DNA of 64,000 bases, taken from Rhodobacteraceae bacterium D3-12 (GTDB taxonomy: Bacteria > Pseudomonadota > Alphaproteobacteria > Rhodobacterales > Rhodobacteraceae). The stretch is taken from assembly GCA_025916135.1 (NCBI GenBank), contig CP104793.1:744001-808000 (forward strand), in the 5' to 3' direction. Both the position numbers and the translations under genes were made by a program. The notes under the pieces were generated by a model. The model saw nothing but the letters and a program-made list of their open reading frames with translations. It had not been told where the DNA came from and did no database searches. Of this stretch, positions 26,789 to 34,583 are shown piece by piece. Each line of letters starts with the position of its first letter. The stretch's first letter is position 1.

Positions 26789-28009
26789 ATGGCTGACTTT
26801 CACCAGAACGGCAATATCGCGACCCTGCATAATCTGCGGATAAGACCCGTCGAAGAGATGGTTTACGAGTTGGAGACATTCTCGCAGACGCGGAAGATGT
26901 CGCTGATCCTGCCGTGTCTGTATTCGGAGTTGCAAACCGAGGCGATGCCGCGGATTTTGGACGAATTGTCGAAGGTGACATACCTGCACCGGATCATCAT
27001 CGGGCTGGACCGCGCAACCGAGGAAGAGTTCCGCCATGCGCGCGAGTTCTTCAAGGGGTTAAAGCAGAACCATATCGTGATCTGGAACGACAGCCCGCGG
27101 ATGAAGGCGCTGAATGCGCGGCTTGAGGAGATGGGGCTTGCGCCCGCCGAGCCGGGCAAGGGCAAGAACGTGTGGTCGGCGCTAGGCTATTTGATCGGCT
27201 GTGAGGACAGCGCGGTGATGGCGATCCATGATTGCGATATACTGACCTATACCAACGAGTTGCTGGCGCGGTTGATTTACCCGGTGGCGCACCCCGGTTT
27301 CCCCTATCAACTGGCCAAGGGGTATTATGCGCGGGTGGGCGGCGAGAAGATGAACGGGCGGGTGACGCGCCTGTTGGTGAGCCCTCTGTTGATTGCGCTC
27401 AAGCGGGTTGTGGGGGATCGTGATTACCTCGATTACCTGCGCAGTTTCCGCTATCCGCTGTCGGGGGAATTTGCCATGCGCACGGCGATTTTGCCGGACC
27501 TGCGGATCCCGTCGGATTGGGGGTTGGAGATTGGCGTATTGTCCGAGGCGTGGCGCAATCTGGCGCCCAAGGCGGTGTGTCAGGTCGAGATCGCGGATGC
27601 CTATGACCACAAGCATCAGGAACTGAGCCCGGAGGATGCCTCGAAAGGGTTGAGCCGGATGTCGACGGACATTTGCAAAGCGATTTTTCGCAAGCTGGCT
27701 GCCGATGGCACGGTGTTCACGCCGAATGTGTTCAGGACACTGAAGGCGACGTATTATCGCGGCGCTTTGGACCTGTTGGAGGCGTATTACAATGACGCCA
27801 AGATGAACGGTTTGCGGATTGATCGCCATTCCGAGGAGCAGGCGATTGAGCTGTTTGCCGAGAACATCATGCTGGCCGGGCAGACGTTTTTGGATAACCC
27901 GCATGAGACGCCGTTTATCCCGACGTGGAACCGCGTGCATTCGGCGGACCCCGGTTTTCTCAAGGCGCTGCATAGTGCGGCGGCGGCGGATGAGGCGGAG
28001 TTTGGGTGA
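26789..28009 (+). CDS. gpgS: Glycosyltransferase, probable glucosyl-3-phosphoglycerate synthase
   Basis: The 406-residue protein is a GT-A-fold transferase: KMSLILPCLYSELQTEAM opens the nucleotide-binding domain, the metal-binding motif is AIHDCDILTYTNELLARL, and KGYYARVGGEKMNGRVTRLL with RIPSDWGLEIGVL are strongly conserved segments. I recognise this as the GT81 GpgS type seen next to MPGP-like phosphatases in proteobacteria and cyanobacteria. It would join glucose from NDP-glucose to 3-phosphoglycerate. It is coupled to the phosphatase by a 12-bp gap. A mannosyl transfer is a less likely alternative. Confidence 0.82.
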   Translation: MADFHQNGNIATLHNLRIRPVEEMVYELETFSQTRKMSLILPCLYSELQTEAMPRILDELSKVTYLHRIIIGLDRATEEEFRHAREFFKGLKQNHIVIWNDSPRMKALNARLEEMGLAPAEPGKGKNVWSALGYLIGCEDSAVMAIHDCDILTYTNELLARLIYPVAHPGFPYQLAKGYYARVGGEKMNGRVTRLLVSPLLIALKRVVGDRDYLDYLRSFRYPLSGEFAMRTAILPDLRIPSDWGLEIGVLSEAWRNLAPKAVCQVEIADAYDHKHQELSPEDASKGLSRMSTDICKAIFRKLAADGTVFTPNVFRTLKATYYRGALDLLEAYYNDAKMNGLRIDRHSEEQAIELFAENIMLAGQTFLDNPHETPFIPTWNRVHSADPGFLKALHSAAAADEAEFG

Positions 28010-28054
28010 GGTTGTGGGGGTGTTGGCAGGGCCCCGAATTGGCCCCGAAAAAAC

Positions 28055-28091
28055 AAAGGCGCACTCCACGTTTACGTGCGAGCGCGCCTTT
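28055..28091. terminator. Bidirectional rho-independent terminator
   Basis: AAAGGCGC (28055-28062) pairs with GCGCCTTT (28084-28091); the loop contains a further small stem (CACG/CGTG). An A run lies on the left and a T-rich stretch on the right, so it can terminate the glycosyltransferase operon and the converging peroxidase-like gene. Confidence 0.75.
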
Positions 28092-28110
28092 CTCTACTTA
28101 GACTTAAAGA

Positions 28111-28677
28111 TCAGACTTTAAGAGGTGTGTCGCTGCGCTGCCATTTGAGCGGCTGGAACACTTCGTCAACCGGTGTGGCGGCGACGTGGTTGACGTAATT
28201 GGACATCGTTTTTTGAGCGAGTCCCAATATGACGTCCAACACGGCACGGTGGCTATAACCTGCAGCGAAGAAGGTTTCGATCTGGGCGTCGGTCACGTTT
28301 CCGCGTTCGCGCACCATCTGGATGGTGAACGTGCGCAAAGCCTCGAGCTTGGCCGATGGCAGCGGCGTTTCGTTGCGCAGGGCCTCGGTGATGTCATCGG
28401 AGACTTTCATCATCTTTGCGATGCCTGTGTGCGCAGGGACGCAGTAGTGGCAGGCGTGCTCGACGTTGATGGCCTGCCAAACGACAGTCAGCTCGTCGGC
28501 GTCAAAATCTGTTTCCGTGAACAGCTTGTGAAGCGATTGATAGGCTTCATATGCCTGTGGGCTTTCCGCCAGAACTTTGTGCAACCCGGGCAACCGGCCA
28601 AAGGCTTTTTGCGAGTTTTCGAGCAGCGGGCGAGAGGCTTCTGGTGCGGAGTCGAGGTCATGGGAGGGGAAGGTCAT
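28111..28677 (-). CDS. Carboxymuconolactone decarboxylase family protein (AhpD-like)
   Basis: The 188-residue protein contains the CMD/AhpD domain with the redox pair in EHACHYCVPAHTGIA and the helical surround QAINV and VLDVILGLAQKTMSNYVNH. The CxxC suggests a thiol-dependent peroxidase or reductase activity rather than lactone decarboxylation. ATG 28677 has AAAGGACGC upstream. It is divergent from a TetR regulator, with two palindromic operators between them, so expression is probably induced by an electrophile or oxidant sensed by that regulator. Confidence 0.9.
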   Translation of the reverse strand: MTFPSHDLDSAPEASRPLLENSQKAFGRLPGLHKVLAESPQAYEAYQSLHKLFTETDFDADELTVVWQAINVEHACHYCVPAHTGIAKMMKVSDDITEALRNETPLPSAKLEALRTFTIQMVRERGNVTDAQIETFFAAGYSHRAVLDVILGLAQKTMSNYVNHVAATPVDEVFQPLKWQRSDTPLKV

Positions 28678-28724
28678 GCTGATGCGTCCTTTGAAAATTA
28701 CGAATAGCTGCGGTTTAGGCTTTC

Positions 28725-28764
28725 TTGAGCGATCACTCAAGTATATAATTGAGCAATCATTCAA
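28725..28764. promoter_or_regulatory. Twin 16-bp TetR operators over the divergent promoter
   Basis: TTGAGCGATCACTCAA (28725-28740) and TTGAGCAATCATTCAA (28749-28764) are two copies of one palindrome, TTGAG-N6-CTCAA-like, spaced 24 bp centre to centre. A TATAAT hexamer (28744-28749) lies between them, so binding would block the promoter. Confidence 0.8.
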
Positions 28765-28778
28765 CAATTGGTGATCCG

Positions 28779-29354
28779 ATGCCACGCAAGCCAAGTTACG
28801 ACCGAGACGAGCTAATCGACCGCGCCCGCGATTTGTTTTGGAAGCGTGGGTGGGCGGGAACGTCTTTGAAAGATCTCGAGGCGTCTTTGAAATTGAAGCC
28901 CGGCAGTTTTTATGCGGCGTTCGGCTCGAAGGATGCGCTTTTCAAGCTGGCGATGGAAAAATACGCGACGGACGGGCGAGAGCGCCTGAAGGCATTGGCG
29001 CAGGAGCATGGGCCGATCAAAGCGCTTCAGAGGTTTCCTAGAATGGTTATCGAGAACGATGCCGCCCCGGCCAAGGCTTGTATGCTGTCAAAGACACTGC
29101 TTGAGCTGCACGCCCATGGTCATCCGCTTGCGCATGACGCAAATCTGCATCTGTTGAAGATGGAGGCGCAATTTGCGGAGTTGTTCCAGCAGGCCCAATC
29201 AGCAGGGGACATTAACAGCGCGAACGATCCTCGCGCGCTTGCCCGGAGGTATCAATCGGACCTCTTGGGGCTGAGGGTTTCAGCGGAACGCGAGGGGGTC
29301 GATGCGACGGCGATAGCAGAGGAAATAGCGAGCGGTCTAACCAGACTGCAGTGA
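28779..29354 (+). CDS. TetR family transcriptional regulator
   Basis: The 191-residue protein has an N-terminal TetR helix-turn-helix (YDRDELIDRARDLFWKRGWAGTSLKDLEASLKLKPGSFYAAFGSKDALF) and an all-helical ligand domain with KACMLSKTLLELHAHGHPL. A cysteine at about residue 102 in the ligand domain could be a redox or electrophile sensor (inference). It probably represses itself and the divergent CMD gene through the twin palindromes at 28725-28764. ATG 28779 starts right after the operator region. Confidence 0.92.
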   Translation: MPRKPSYDRDELIDRARDLFWKRGWAGTSLKDLEASLKLKPGSFYAAFGSKDALFKLAMEKYATDGRERLKALAQEHGPIKALQRFPRMVIENDAAPAKACMLSKTLLELHAHGHPLAHDANLHLLKMEAQFAELFQQAQSAGDINSANDPRALARRYQSDLLGLRVSAEREGVDATAIAEEIASGLTRLQ

Positions 29355-29423
29355 CGCCTATTGGCCGCCCTTTGTGCGGTGCGGCCTTGGGCTATTGGCG
29401 GCTTTTTTGCCCCTATCGCCGGA

Positions 29424-30380
29424 TTACGCCCCGCGCTGACGCAGAAATTCTTGCTCGATCACCTCTGTTCCCCATTGGTTGCCGGGCGTTTCATGGGCCA
29501 GCGTGAAACCGTGCTTTTCATAAAGGTGGCGTGCGGCATCCAATCCCTTGAACGTCCACAGGCGCGTGCGATCAAAGGCATTGGTGTCGACAAACGCCGT
29601 GGCGTGGCCGATCAGAAGGTTGCCGACACCCATCCCCTGTGCGCTGGGGCTGACAATGAACCAACGCAGATGGCTGGCGCCTTGGCCCAGATCTTCGCCG
29701 TCGAGAGAGACAGACCCGAGCAGCTCATCCCCTACGTAGGCAGAAAATGTCGTGTTTAGAGGGTTTTCGATGCGCCCGATAAATTCCGACATTTCGGTAG
29801 CAACTTTCCGCTCGAAGACAGCGCCGAACCCGTAGTGTTGGGAATAGAAGGTGGCATGCAAGTGGGCCACCGACGCGATAAGCCCCGCACGGTAGCCTTG
29901 CTGCACTTCGAGCTTCGGCACGGCGGCTGCTGCGCGCGCGCCTTTGGTGCCCAGAGACTTTGCAAACAGGGTCAGGCCCGTTTCGATTTGAGCAACATCG
30001 GGGTCCGACAGAACCTCTAGCGCGGAGCGCAGTTGCCGCCGCGCGAAGGCTTCGACGTTGCCAAGAAGGTCTTGGCCATCTTGGGTCAACGAAAGGACGC
30101 GGGATCGCTTGTCATGCGGGTCGGGACCCACCTCGATCAGGCCCTCTTTCGTTAGTTTTTGAACAAGGCGGCTGACACTCGATTTTTCCAGATGCAGAAG
30201 CGAGCCGAGGTCGCTTGCATTGCGCACCGTGCCATATCCGAGTTCGATAATCGTATGCACGGCAGAAGGGGAAAGCTCGGTGCCGGCGAGCCCCTTTTGC
30301 ATAAAGCCAAGCTCGCGCACGATATGGCGTGACGCGGAGCGCAGTTTGTCGATGCGGTGTGTTGTGATCGCGTGATTCAT
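29424..30380 (-). CDS. MarR-type HTH / GNAT N-acetyltransferase fusion
   Basis: The 318-residue protein fuses two domains. Residues 1-145 form a MarR winged helix (LHLEKSSVSRLVQKLTKEGLIEVGPDPHDKRSRVLSLT). Residues about 160-315 form a GNAT acetyltransferase with the acetyl-CoA loop VSPSAQGMGVGNLLIGHA and a C-terminal KHGFTLAHETPGNQWGTEVIEQEF. Such bifunctional proteins are known in many bacteria, but effector and acetylation target are unknown. The ATG at 30380 is immediately preceded by a 17-bp palindrome that overlaps the promoter, indicating autoregulation. Confidence 0.92.
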   Translation of the reverse strand: MNHAITTHRIDKLRSASRHIVRELGFMQKGLAGTELSPSAVHTIIELGYGTVRNASDLGSLLHLEKSSVSRLVQKLTKEGLIEVGPDPHDKRSRVLSLTQDGQDLLGNVEAFARRQLRSALEVLSDPDVAQIETGLTLFAKSLGTKGARAAAAVPKLEVQQGYRAGLIASVAHLHATFYSQHYGFGAVFERKVATEMSEFIGRIENPLNTTFSAYVGDELLGSVSLDGEDLGQGASHLRWFIVSPSAQGMGVGNLLIGHATAFVDTNAFDRTRLWTFKGLDAARHLYEKHGFTLAHETPGNQWGTEVIEQEFLRQRGA

Positions 30381-30397
30381 AGTTGTATAATGCAACT
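30381..30397. promoter_or_regulatory. Autoregulatory palindrome of the MarR-GNAT gene
   Basis: AGTTGTATAATGCAACT is a near-perfect dyad centred on an A/T core that also resembles a -10 box. It directly abuts the start codon. A MarR dimer site here would block transcription initiation of its own gene. Confidence 0.65.
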
Positions 30398-30439
30398 ACT
30401 ATCCGCAGCTGTCGAGTCGCGCCGGACCGGACCAGTCGC

Positions 30440-31048
30440 CTAGTCCTTCTGGCCGATTTTGGGTTCGGTGCCAGCGCGCAGGCGTTTGATGTTGGCGAGG
30501 TGGCGCAGGTAGACAAGGCAGGTCAGCGCCACGCCGAGGAAGAATACCTTTCCGTCCGACAGGATCAGCATCCAGCCTGTTGAGGAGCCAGCCGCGACCA
30601 ATGCGGCGAGCGAGGATGTGCGGCTGAGCGCGGCGGCGACCAGCCATGTGGCGCAGCAGGCCAGCCCCACCGGCCAGACCAGCGCCAGCATCAACCCGAG
30701 GAAGGTGGCCACGCCCTTGCCGCCCTTGAACCCCAGCCAGACCGGGAAGCAATGCCCCAGAAAGGCGAGGAGTGCCGCGATTTGCGCGGCGTCTTCACCG
30801 GCCAGCGCACGGGCCAGCAGCACGGCCACCGCGCCCTTGGCCCCGTCAAGCAGGAGGGTCAAAGCGGCGGCTTTTTTCGAGCCGGTTCTGAGCACATTGG
30901 TGGCGCCGATATTGCCCGATCCGATCTCGCGCAGGTTGCCGAGGCCCATGGCTTTGGACAGGACCAGCCCGAAGGGGATCGAGCCGAAAAGATAGCCGAT
31001 CACGGCCCAAAGGGTGAGGGTAAGCGTGGTGCTTTCGATAATGGGCAT
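30440..31048 (-). CDS. plsY: Glycerol-3-phosphate acyltransferase PlsY
   Basis: The 202-residue polytopic membrane protein has all PlsY motifs: GSIPFGLVLSKAMG, REIGSGNIGATNVLRTG, LLDGAKGAVAVLLA and HCFPVWLGFKGGKGVATFLG, with the active-site glycine-rich loops. It transfers an acyl group from acyl-phosphate to glycerol-3-phosphate, the first step of phospholipid synthesis. Its start overlaps the pyrC stop by one base, placing it in the pyrB-pyrC operon, an arrangement common in Rhodobacterales from memory. Confidence 0.96.
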   Translation of the reverse strand: MPIIESTTLTLTLWAVIGYLFGSIPFGLVLSKAMGLGNLREIGSGNIGATNVLRTGSKKAAALTLLLDGAKGAVAVLLARALAGEDAAQIAALLAFLGHCFPVWLGFKGGKGVATFLGLMLALVWPVGLACCATWLVAAALSRTSSLAALVAAGSSTGWMLILSDGKVFFLGVALTCLVYLRHLANIKRLRAGTEPKIGQKD

Positions 31049-32345
31049 CAGCCGTAGACCTTCTCTCCGCCGACAAAAGTTGCCAGCACTTTACCCTGCA
31101 TGCGCGCGCCGTCAAACGGGGTGTTTTTCGATTTTGAGTGCAGCGCGGTGCGGTCGAGCAGGAAGGGTTTATCGGCGTCAAACAGCACGAGGTCGGCGGG
31201 GGCATCGGGCGCAAGGCGACCGGAGGCAAGGCCAAGCCGTTTGGCCGGATTGAGCGACATGGCGCGGAAGAGTTGCGGCAGCGTGAGATGCCCGACGTGA
31301 TAGAGTCTGAGCGACGCGGGCAGCATGGTTTCAAGGGCGACAGCGCCGGAGGCGGCTTCCTCGAACGGCAGGCGTTTGCTCTCTTCGTCCTGCGGCGTGT
31401 GCATCGACGATATGATGTCGATCAGCCCGGAGGCGACGGCTTCGACCATGGCAAAGCGGTCATCTTCGGAGCGCAGCGGCGGCTTGACCTTGAAGAAGGT
31501 GCGATAGTCGGCCACGTCCATTTCATTGAGCGTCAGGTGGTGGATCGAGGTGCCGGCGGTGATGTCGAGGCCGTTGTTCTTGGCCCGTTGCAGCGCGGGC
31601 AGGGCGCGGGCGGTGGTGATTTGGTCGGCGTGATAGCGCGCGCCGGTCATTTCCAAGAGCGCGATGTCACGATCAAGCGCCATGCGTTCGGCCATGGGCG
31701 ACACCGTTGAGAGCCCGCGCAGCGTGGCGAATTTTCCCGAGGTGGCGGCGGCCCCGCGCGACAGGGTCGGCTCTTGCGGGTGGGCGATGACCAACGCGCC
31801 GAGCGCGCGGGCATAGGTCAGCGCACGGGCGAAGACCTTGGGGTTTTGCACCACATGGTCGCAATCGGTAAAGGCGATGGCCCCGGCATCGAGAAGGAAG
31901 CCGATCTCGGTCATTTCGCGCCCTTCGCGGCCTTTGGTCAGGGCGGCCATGGGCAGGACATTGACCGGCGAGGCTTCGTTCGCGCGGCGGCGGACAAATT
32001 CGAGGGTTTCGGGCGTGTCGATGGCCGGGAAGGTATCGGGCCGGGTGGCGATGGTGGTGACGCCCCCGCCGCCGCAGCGAGGCCTGCGGAGCGGTAGCTT
32101 TCCTTATGACGCTCGCCCGGTTCACAGACTTTGACGCCGATGTCGACGATGCCGGGAGCGAGGCATTTGCCCATGCAGTCGATGATGGTGTCGGGTTTTG
32201 CGCCCGGCATGTCTGGCAAGTCTGGCGGGGGCGCGTCTCCTTCGCCCCGCGCGGCGATGGTTGCGCCGTCGATGAGCAGCCAGCCGGGGGCATCGGTCTG
32301 AGCCTCGGGGTCGATCAGGCGGGCGTTGGTGAGGAGGGTTTTCAT
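31048..32345 (-). pseudogene. pyrC: Dihydroorotase PyrC, one base missing in a C run
   Basis: The N-terminus (LLTNARLIDPEAQTDAPGWLLIDG, CLAPGIVDIGVKVCEPGE) breaks after SAGLAAAAG at the run CCCCC of 32063-32067. The adjacent frame continues VTTIATRPDTFPAID and runs to the end at 31048 with FTDCDHVVQNP, HPQEPTLS and AGTSIHHLTLNE. The span is one base short of a multiple of three; a sixth C restores a 432-residue amidohydrolase-type dihydroorotase of normal length. The enzyme cyclises carbamoyl-aspartate in pyrimidine synthesis. Because the pathway is essential without uracil and pyrB lies in the same operon, a sequence error is the likeliest explanation. The PGIVDIGVKV variant lacks the usual HVH metal motif, typical of a PyrC paralogue partnered with PyrB. 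Confidence 0.88.
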
Positions 32346-32907
32346 ATCATCTGTCTCTTGCGGGTCTGGTGCATCAGGCGCAGCACCGGGAGTGGGTCGG
32401 GGAGGCGGATAAAGCCGATGGGTTTGGGGGTTTTGCCATGCTGGCCACGGTTTTCATAGGCAAAGATCAGGGTGCCGGGGGTGTTGCCGTCAAACTCGAT
32501 CTCGGTGGTCGGGGCGATGGGCCATGATTTGAGCGAGCGTTTCAGCAGGGGCAGGGCGGTGGCGATAAACGCCCGGCGGTTGGTCAGCGTGTACCAAGTG
32601 TAGCGGCGTTCATAGGCGCGCCAGACCCCGCCCACGCCAAGAATGCGCAGCCCGATCAACACAAAGGGGACGCCGAACAGCGGAAACAGCCGGAAGAGAA
32701 GGGGCAGGCCGGCTTGTCCGGTGATCCACCATGCCATGCCTGTCCAGAACAGCGAGAAGCCGGTGAAGGCGAGCCCGAGGAAGATCTTGGCCGCCGCGAA
32801 ATCGCCCGTATAGAGGCCGGGCACGGGGCGCCCTTGCCAGAGTATGGTTTCGCCGGGGTCGAGGATGCCCTCCCAACCGGGGGTGGAGACGCGGGCGCTG
32901 CGCTCAC
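32342..32907 (-). pseudogene. PH-like membrane protein, one base missing in a G run
   Basis: Most of the protein is a clean frame: ILWQGRPVPGLYTGDFAAAKIF, two hydrophobic helices (about residues 40-62 and 70-95) and a YTLTNRRAFIATAL beta-rich PH-like domain. No in-frame start precedes ILDPGETILWQGRP, but a GTG at 32907 overlapping the upstream stop (GTGA) lies one frame away. A sixth G in the run at 32879-32883 would join them into a 188-residue protein. Homologues next to pyrB are sometimes misnamed aspartate carbamoyltransferase; the sequence does not support that. Function unknown. Confidence 0.7.
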
Positions 32908-33377
32908 GTGGGGTCTCCGGCGTGGGGCTGGTTGAATTTGGCCTGTTCGATCTGGGCCTTGGTTGCGGCGCTGTCGGCTTGGTATTTGATCAGGTGTTTG
33001 CCGCCTGTGCGCGTCACCACCTGCACGGCGGACATCAGCGTTTTGATCTCTTGCACCTGACCCAGCGTGATCGAGCGCCCACCGGGCCCGAGCAGGCGGT
33101 GGTTGGTCAAATCCCAACGCTGTGCCAGCTCGTCAGACGCGACATACCAGCCGCGCAGCGCCACCGCCGCCAGCCCGCCAATCGCGCCGGTCCAGACATG
33201 CGGATTGCCGATCGCCCAGAGGATCACCATCCCCAGCCCCATGGCGATGGCCGCCATCGTGGCGTGATCGCGCAGATAGGTGGCGCGGTCGGCCTGAAAG
33301 CTGGTCAGCCGCTCTTCGCCGGGGTTGAGCGTGCCGTCGGGGGTATTGGCATAATGCAGGTCGGATTGCTCAGTCAT
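32904..33377 (-). CDS. PH-like domain small membrane protein
   Basis: The 157-residue protein has an N-terminal soluble segment (LNPGEERLTSFQADRATYLRDHATM), two adjacent membrane helices (about 45-80) and a beta-rich tail (WDLTNHRLLGPGGRSITLGQVQEIKTLMSAVQVVT) typical of bacterial PH-like (bPH) domains. It overlaps both neighbours (8 bp upstream, 4 bp downstream), so it belongs to a tightly coupled set of similar proteins. No function is known; a scaffolding or lipid-linked role is speculative. ATG 33377 is used; longer frames are unsupported. Confidence 0.75.
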   Translation of the reverse strand: MTEQSDLHYANTPDGTLNPGEERLTSFQADRATYLRDHATMAAIAMGLGMVILWAIGNPHVWTGAIGGLAAVALRGWYVASDELAQRWDLTNHRLLGPGGRSITLGQVQEIKTLMSAVQVVTRTGGKHLIKYQADSAATKAQIEQAKFNQPHAGDPT

Positions 33378-33846
33378 GGGCGGCGTCCTCGAAGGCGGCT
33401 TTGGCGTCGAGGATGCGCGTGCGCACCTCACGCGGGCGCGGCACAAAGCGGATCACCGTGGCGGTGCCCGCGCTGAAGCCGATCCGCAGCGACCACCAGA
33501 ACCACGGCTGCATCCAATCGACACGGTCGAGGGTGAGGTTGGCGTTTTCCTCGGGCGCGCCGACGCGTTCAAAGATCAGCCGCTTGTTGGTCAGGAACCA
33601 GCGGTCATCGCGGCAGCGGAACCAAGTGGCGACGTCGTCAAACACGATGACAAAGATCACCGTGAAGATCGGCACGACGATCAGCCATTGCACGATGCTC
33701 AGGTAACCGAGGCTGGCCAGCACAAGAGCGGTTGCAAAGCTGAGCATCAGGGCGCGGTGGCTGAACAGGGTCAGCTGGGGTTGCCAGCATTGCAGCACGC
33801 GCTCGTCTTCGAGCAGGGGGGTGTTGGGCGTGGCGCTAAGGCTCAT
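33370..33846 (-). CDS. PH-like small membrane protein (158 aa)
   Basis: The protein has the same plan as the two downstream genes: N-terminal LLEDERVLQCWQPQLTLFSHRA, two hydrophobic helices (about residues 33-75), then WFLTNKRLIFERVGAPEENANLTLDRVDWMQ and a C-terminal arginine-rich strand. The FLTNKRLIFER motif is the hallmark of PH-like membrane proteins. Its ATG overlaps the preceding small gene's stop (ATGA). Three consecutive proteins of this kind suggest a heteromeric membrane complex (inference). Confidence 0.75.
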   Translation of the reverse strand: MSLSATPNTPLLEDERVLQCWQPQLTLFSHRALMLSFATALVLASLGYLSIVQWLIVVPIFTVIFVIVFDDVATWFRCRDDRWFLTNKRLIFERVGAPEENANLTLDRVDWMQPWFWWSLRIGFSAGTATVIRFVPRPREVRTRILDAKAAFEDAAHD

Positions 33847-33970
33847 CCAGCGACCCAGACCATAAGTGCGGCCATTGCGAACATCACCAGCAGCGCCACG
33901 GTGGCGACACGGCCGCTCATCTTTGGATCTTTGGGATCTTCGGGGGGATTTTGGGCGGCTCTTCGCTCAT
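33843..33970 (-). pseudogene. Very small membrane protein (about 42 aa), frameshifted
   Basis: An ATG at 33970 overlaps the upstream stop (ATGA) and starts MSEEPPKI; the adjacent frame gives PEDPKDPKMSGRVATVALL and a membrane helix ending MVWVAG, whose stop overlaps the next ATG by the same ATGA pattern. The 128-bp span lacks one base; a seventh G in the plus-strand run 33942-33947 (or a fifth T at 33949-33952) joins the two into one 42-residue single-helix protein. Coupling on both sides is the main argument that it is a real gene. Confidence 0.6.
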
Positions 33971-34578
33971 TGCGCTATCTCGTGCTCGGGTGAGGTGTCT
34001 GTGCTGAGGGGGGCGACATTGCCCCAGACCAGCGAGCCGAGCCAGATCAGCACAGCCGCCAGCACCAGCGCCAGCAGGATGAGGGCCGTCGGGCGGCGTT
34101 TGCTTGGGGGAAGGGGTGCGGGTGGTGTTGCGGTCGGCTTGGGCGCGGTTGCGGTCGATCTGAGCGGGGTGGGTGAGACGGCGGCTTGCGGCGTCTCAAA
34201 CTCTGCCAGCAAGGTCAGCGCCTTGACGGGGCGCAGTATGGCCGGCAGCGGCAGCGCATCCGAGAGCACCAGCAGCGCGACGCCGTCGAGCGCCGCGAGG
34301 GTGGCGTGATGGGGCGCGAGGGCGGCTTCGTCAATGTCATAGGCGCTGGCGAGATAGGCCGGCAGGCCGAGCCCGGCAAGATCGCGGGTCTCAAAGAGTT
34401 CGACATGGCGCGTGTCAGCCGCATCGACCCCTAAAAGCGCAGGCACCGCCGTTACATACGGGCGGTCGGGGTCAACTGGTGGATCGGCCAGCAGGCGCAG
34501 CGTCTTGACCGAGTGATCAACCGCAAAGAGCAGCAGTTTGCCGCGCCGATCGAGCGTGATGTCGCCGCCAGCCGTCAT
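33967..34578 (-). CDS. Hypothetical protein with C-terminal membrane anchor
   Basis: The 203-residue protein begins TAGGDITLDRRGKLLLFAVDHSVKTLRLLADPP. It has a central region resembling a small receptor or sensor-like alpha/beta domain without a recognisable motif, a proline/threonine-rich linker (about residues 135-160) and one membrane helix near 168-188. The last residues overlap the small gene that follows. It is 5 bp downstream of pyrB, so it is co-transcribed with it. No family could be assigned. Confidence 0.65.
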   Translation of the reverse strand: MTAGGDITLDRRGKLLLFAVDHSVKTLRLLADPPVDPDRPYVTAVPALLGVDAADTRHVELFETRDLAGLGLPAYLASAYDIDEAALAPHHATLAALDGVALLVLSDALPLPAILRPVKALTLLAEFETPQAAVSPTPLRSTATAPKPTATPPAPLPPSKRRPTALILLALVLAAVLIWLGSLVWGNVAPLSTDTSPEHEIAQ

Positions 34579-34583
34579 GGGCG

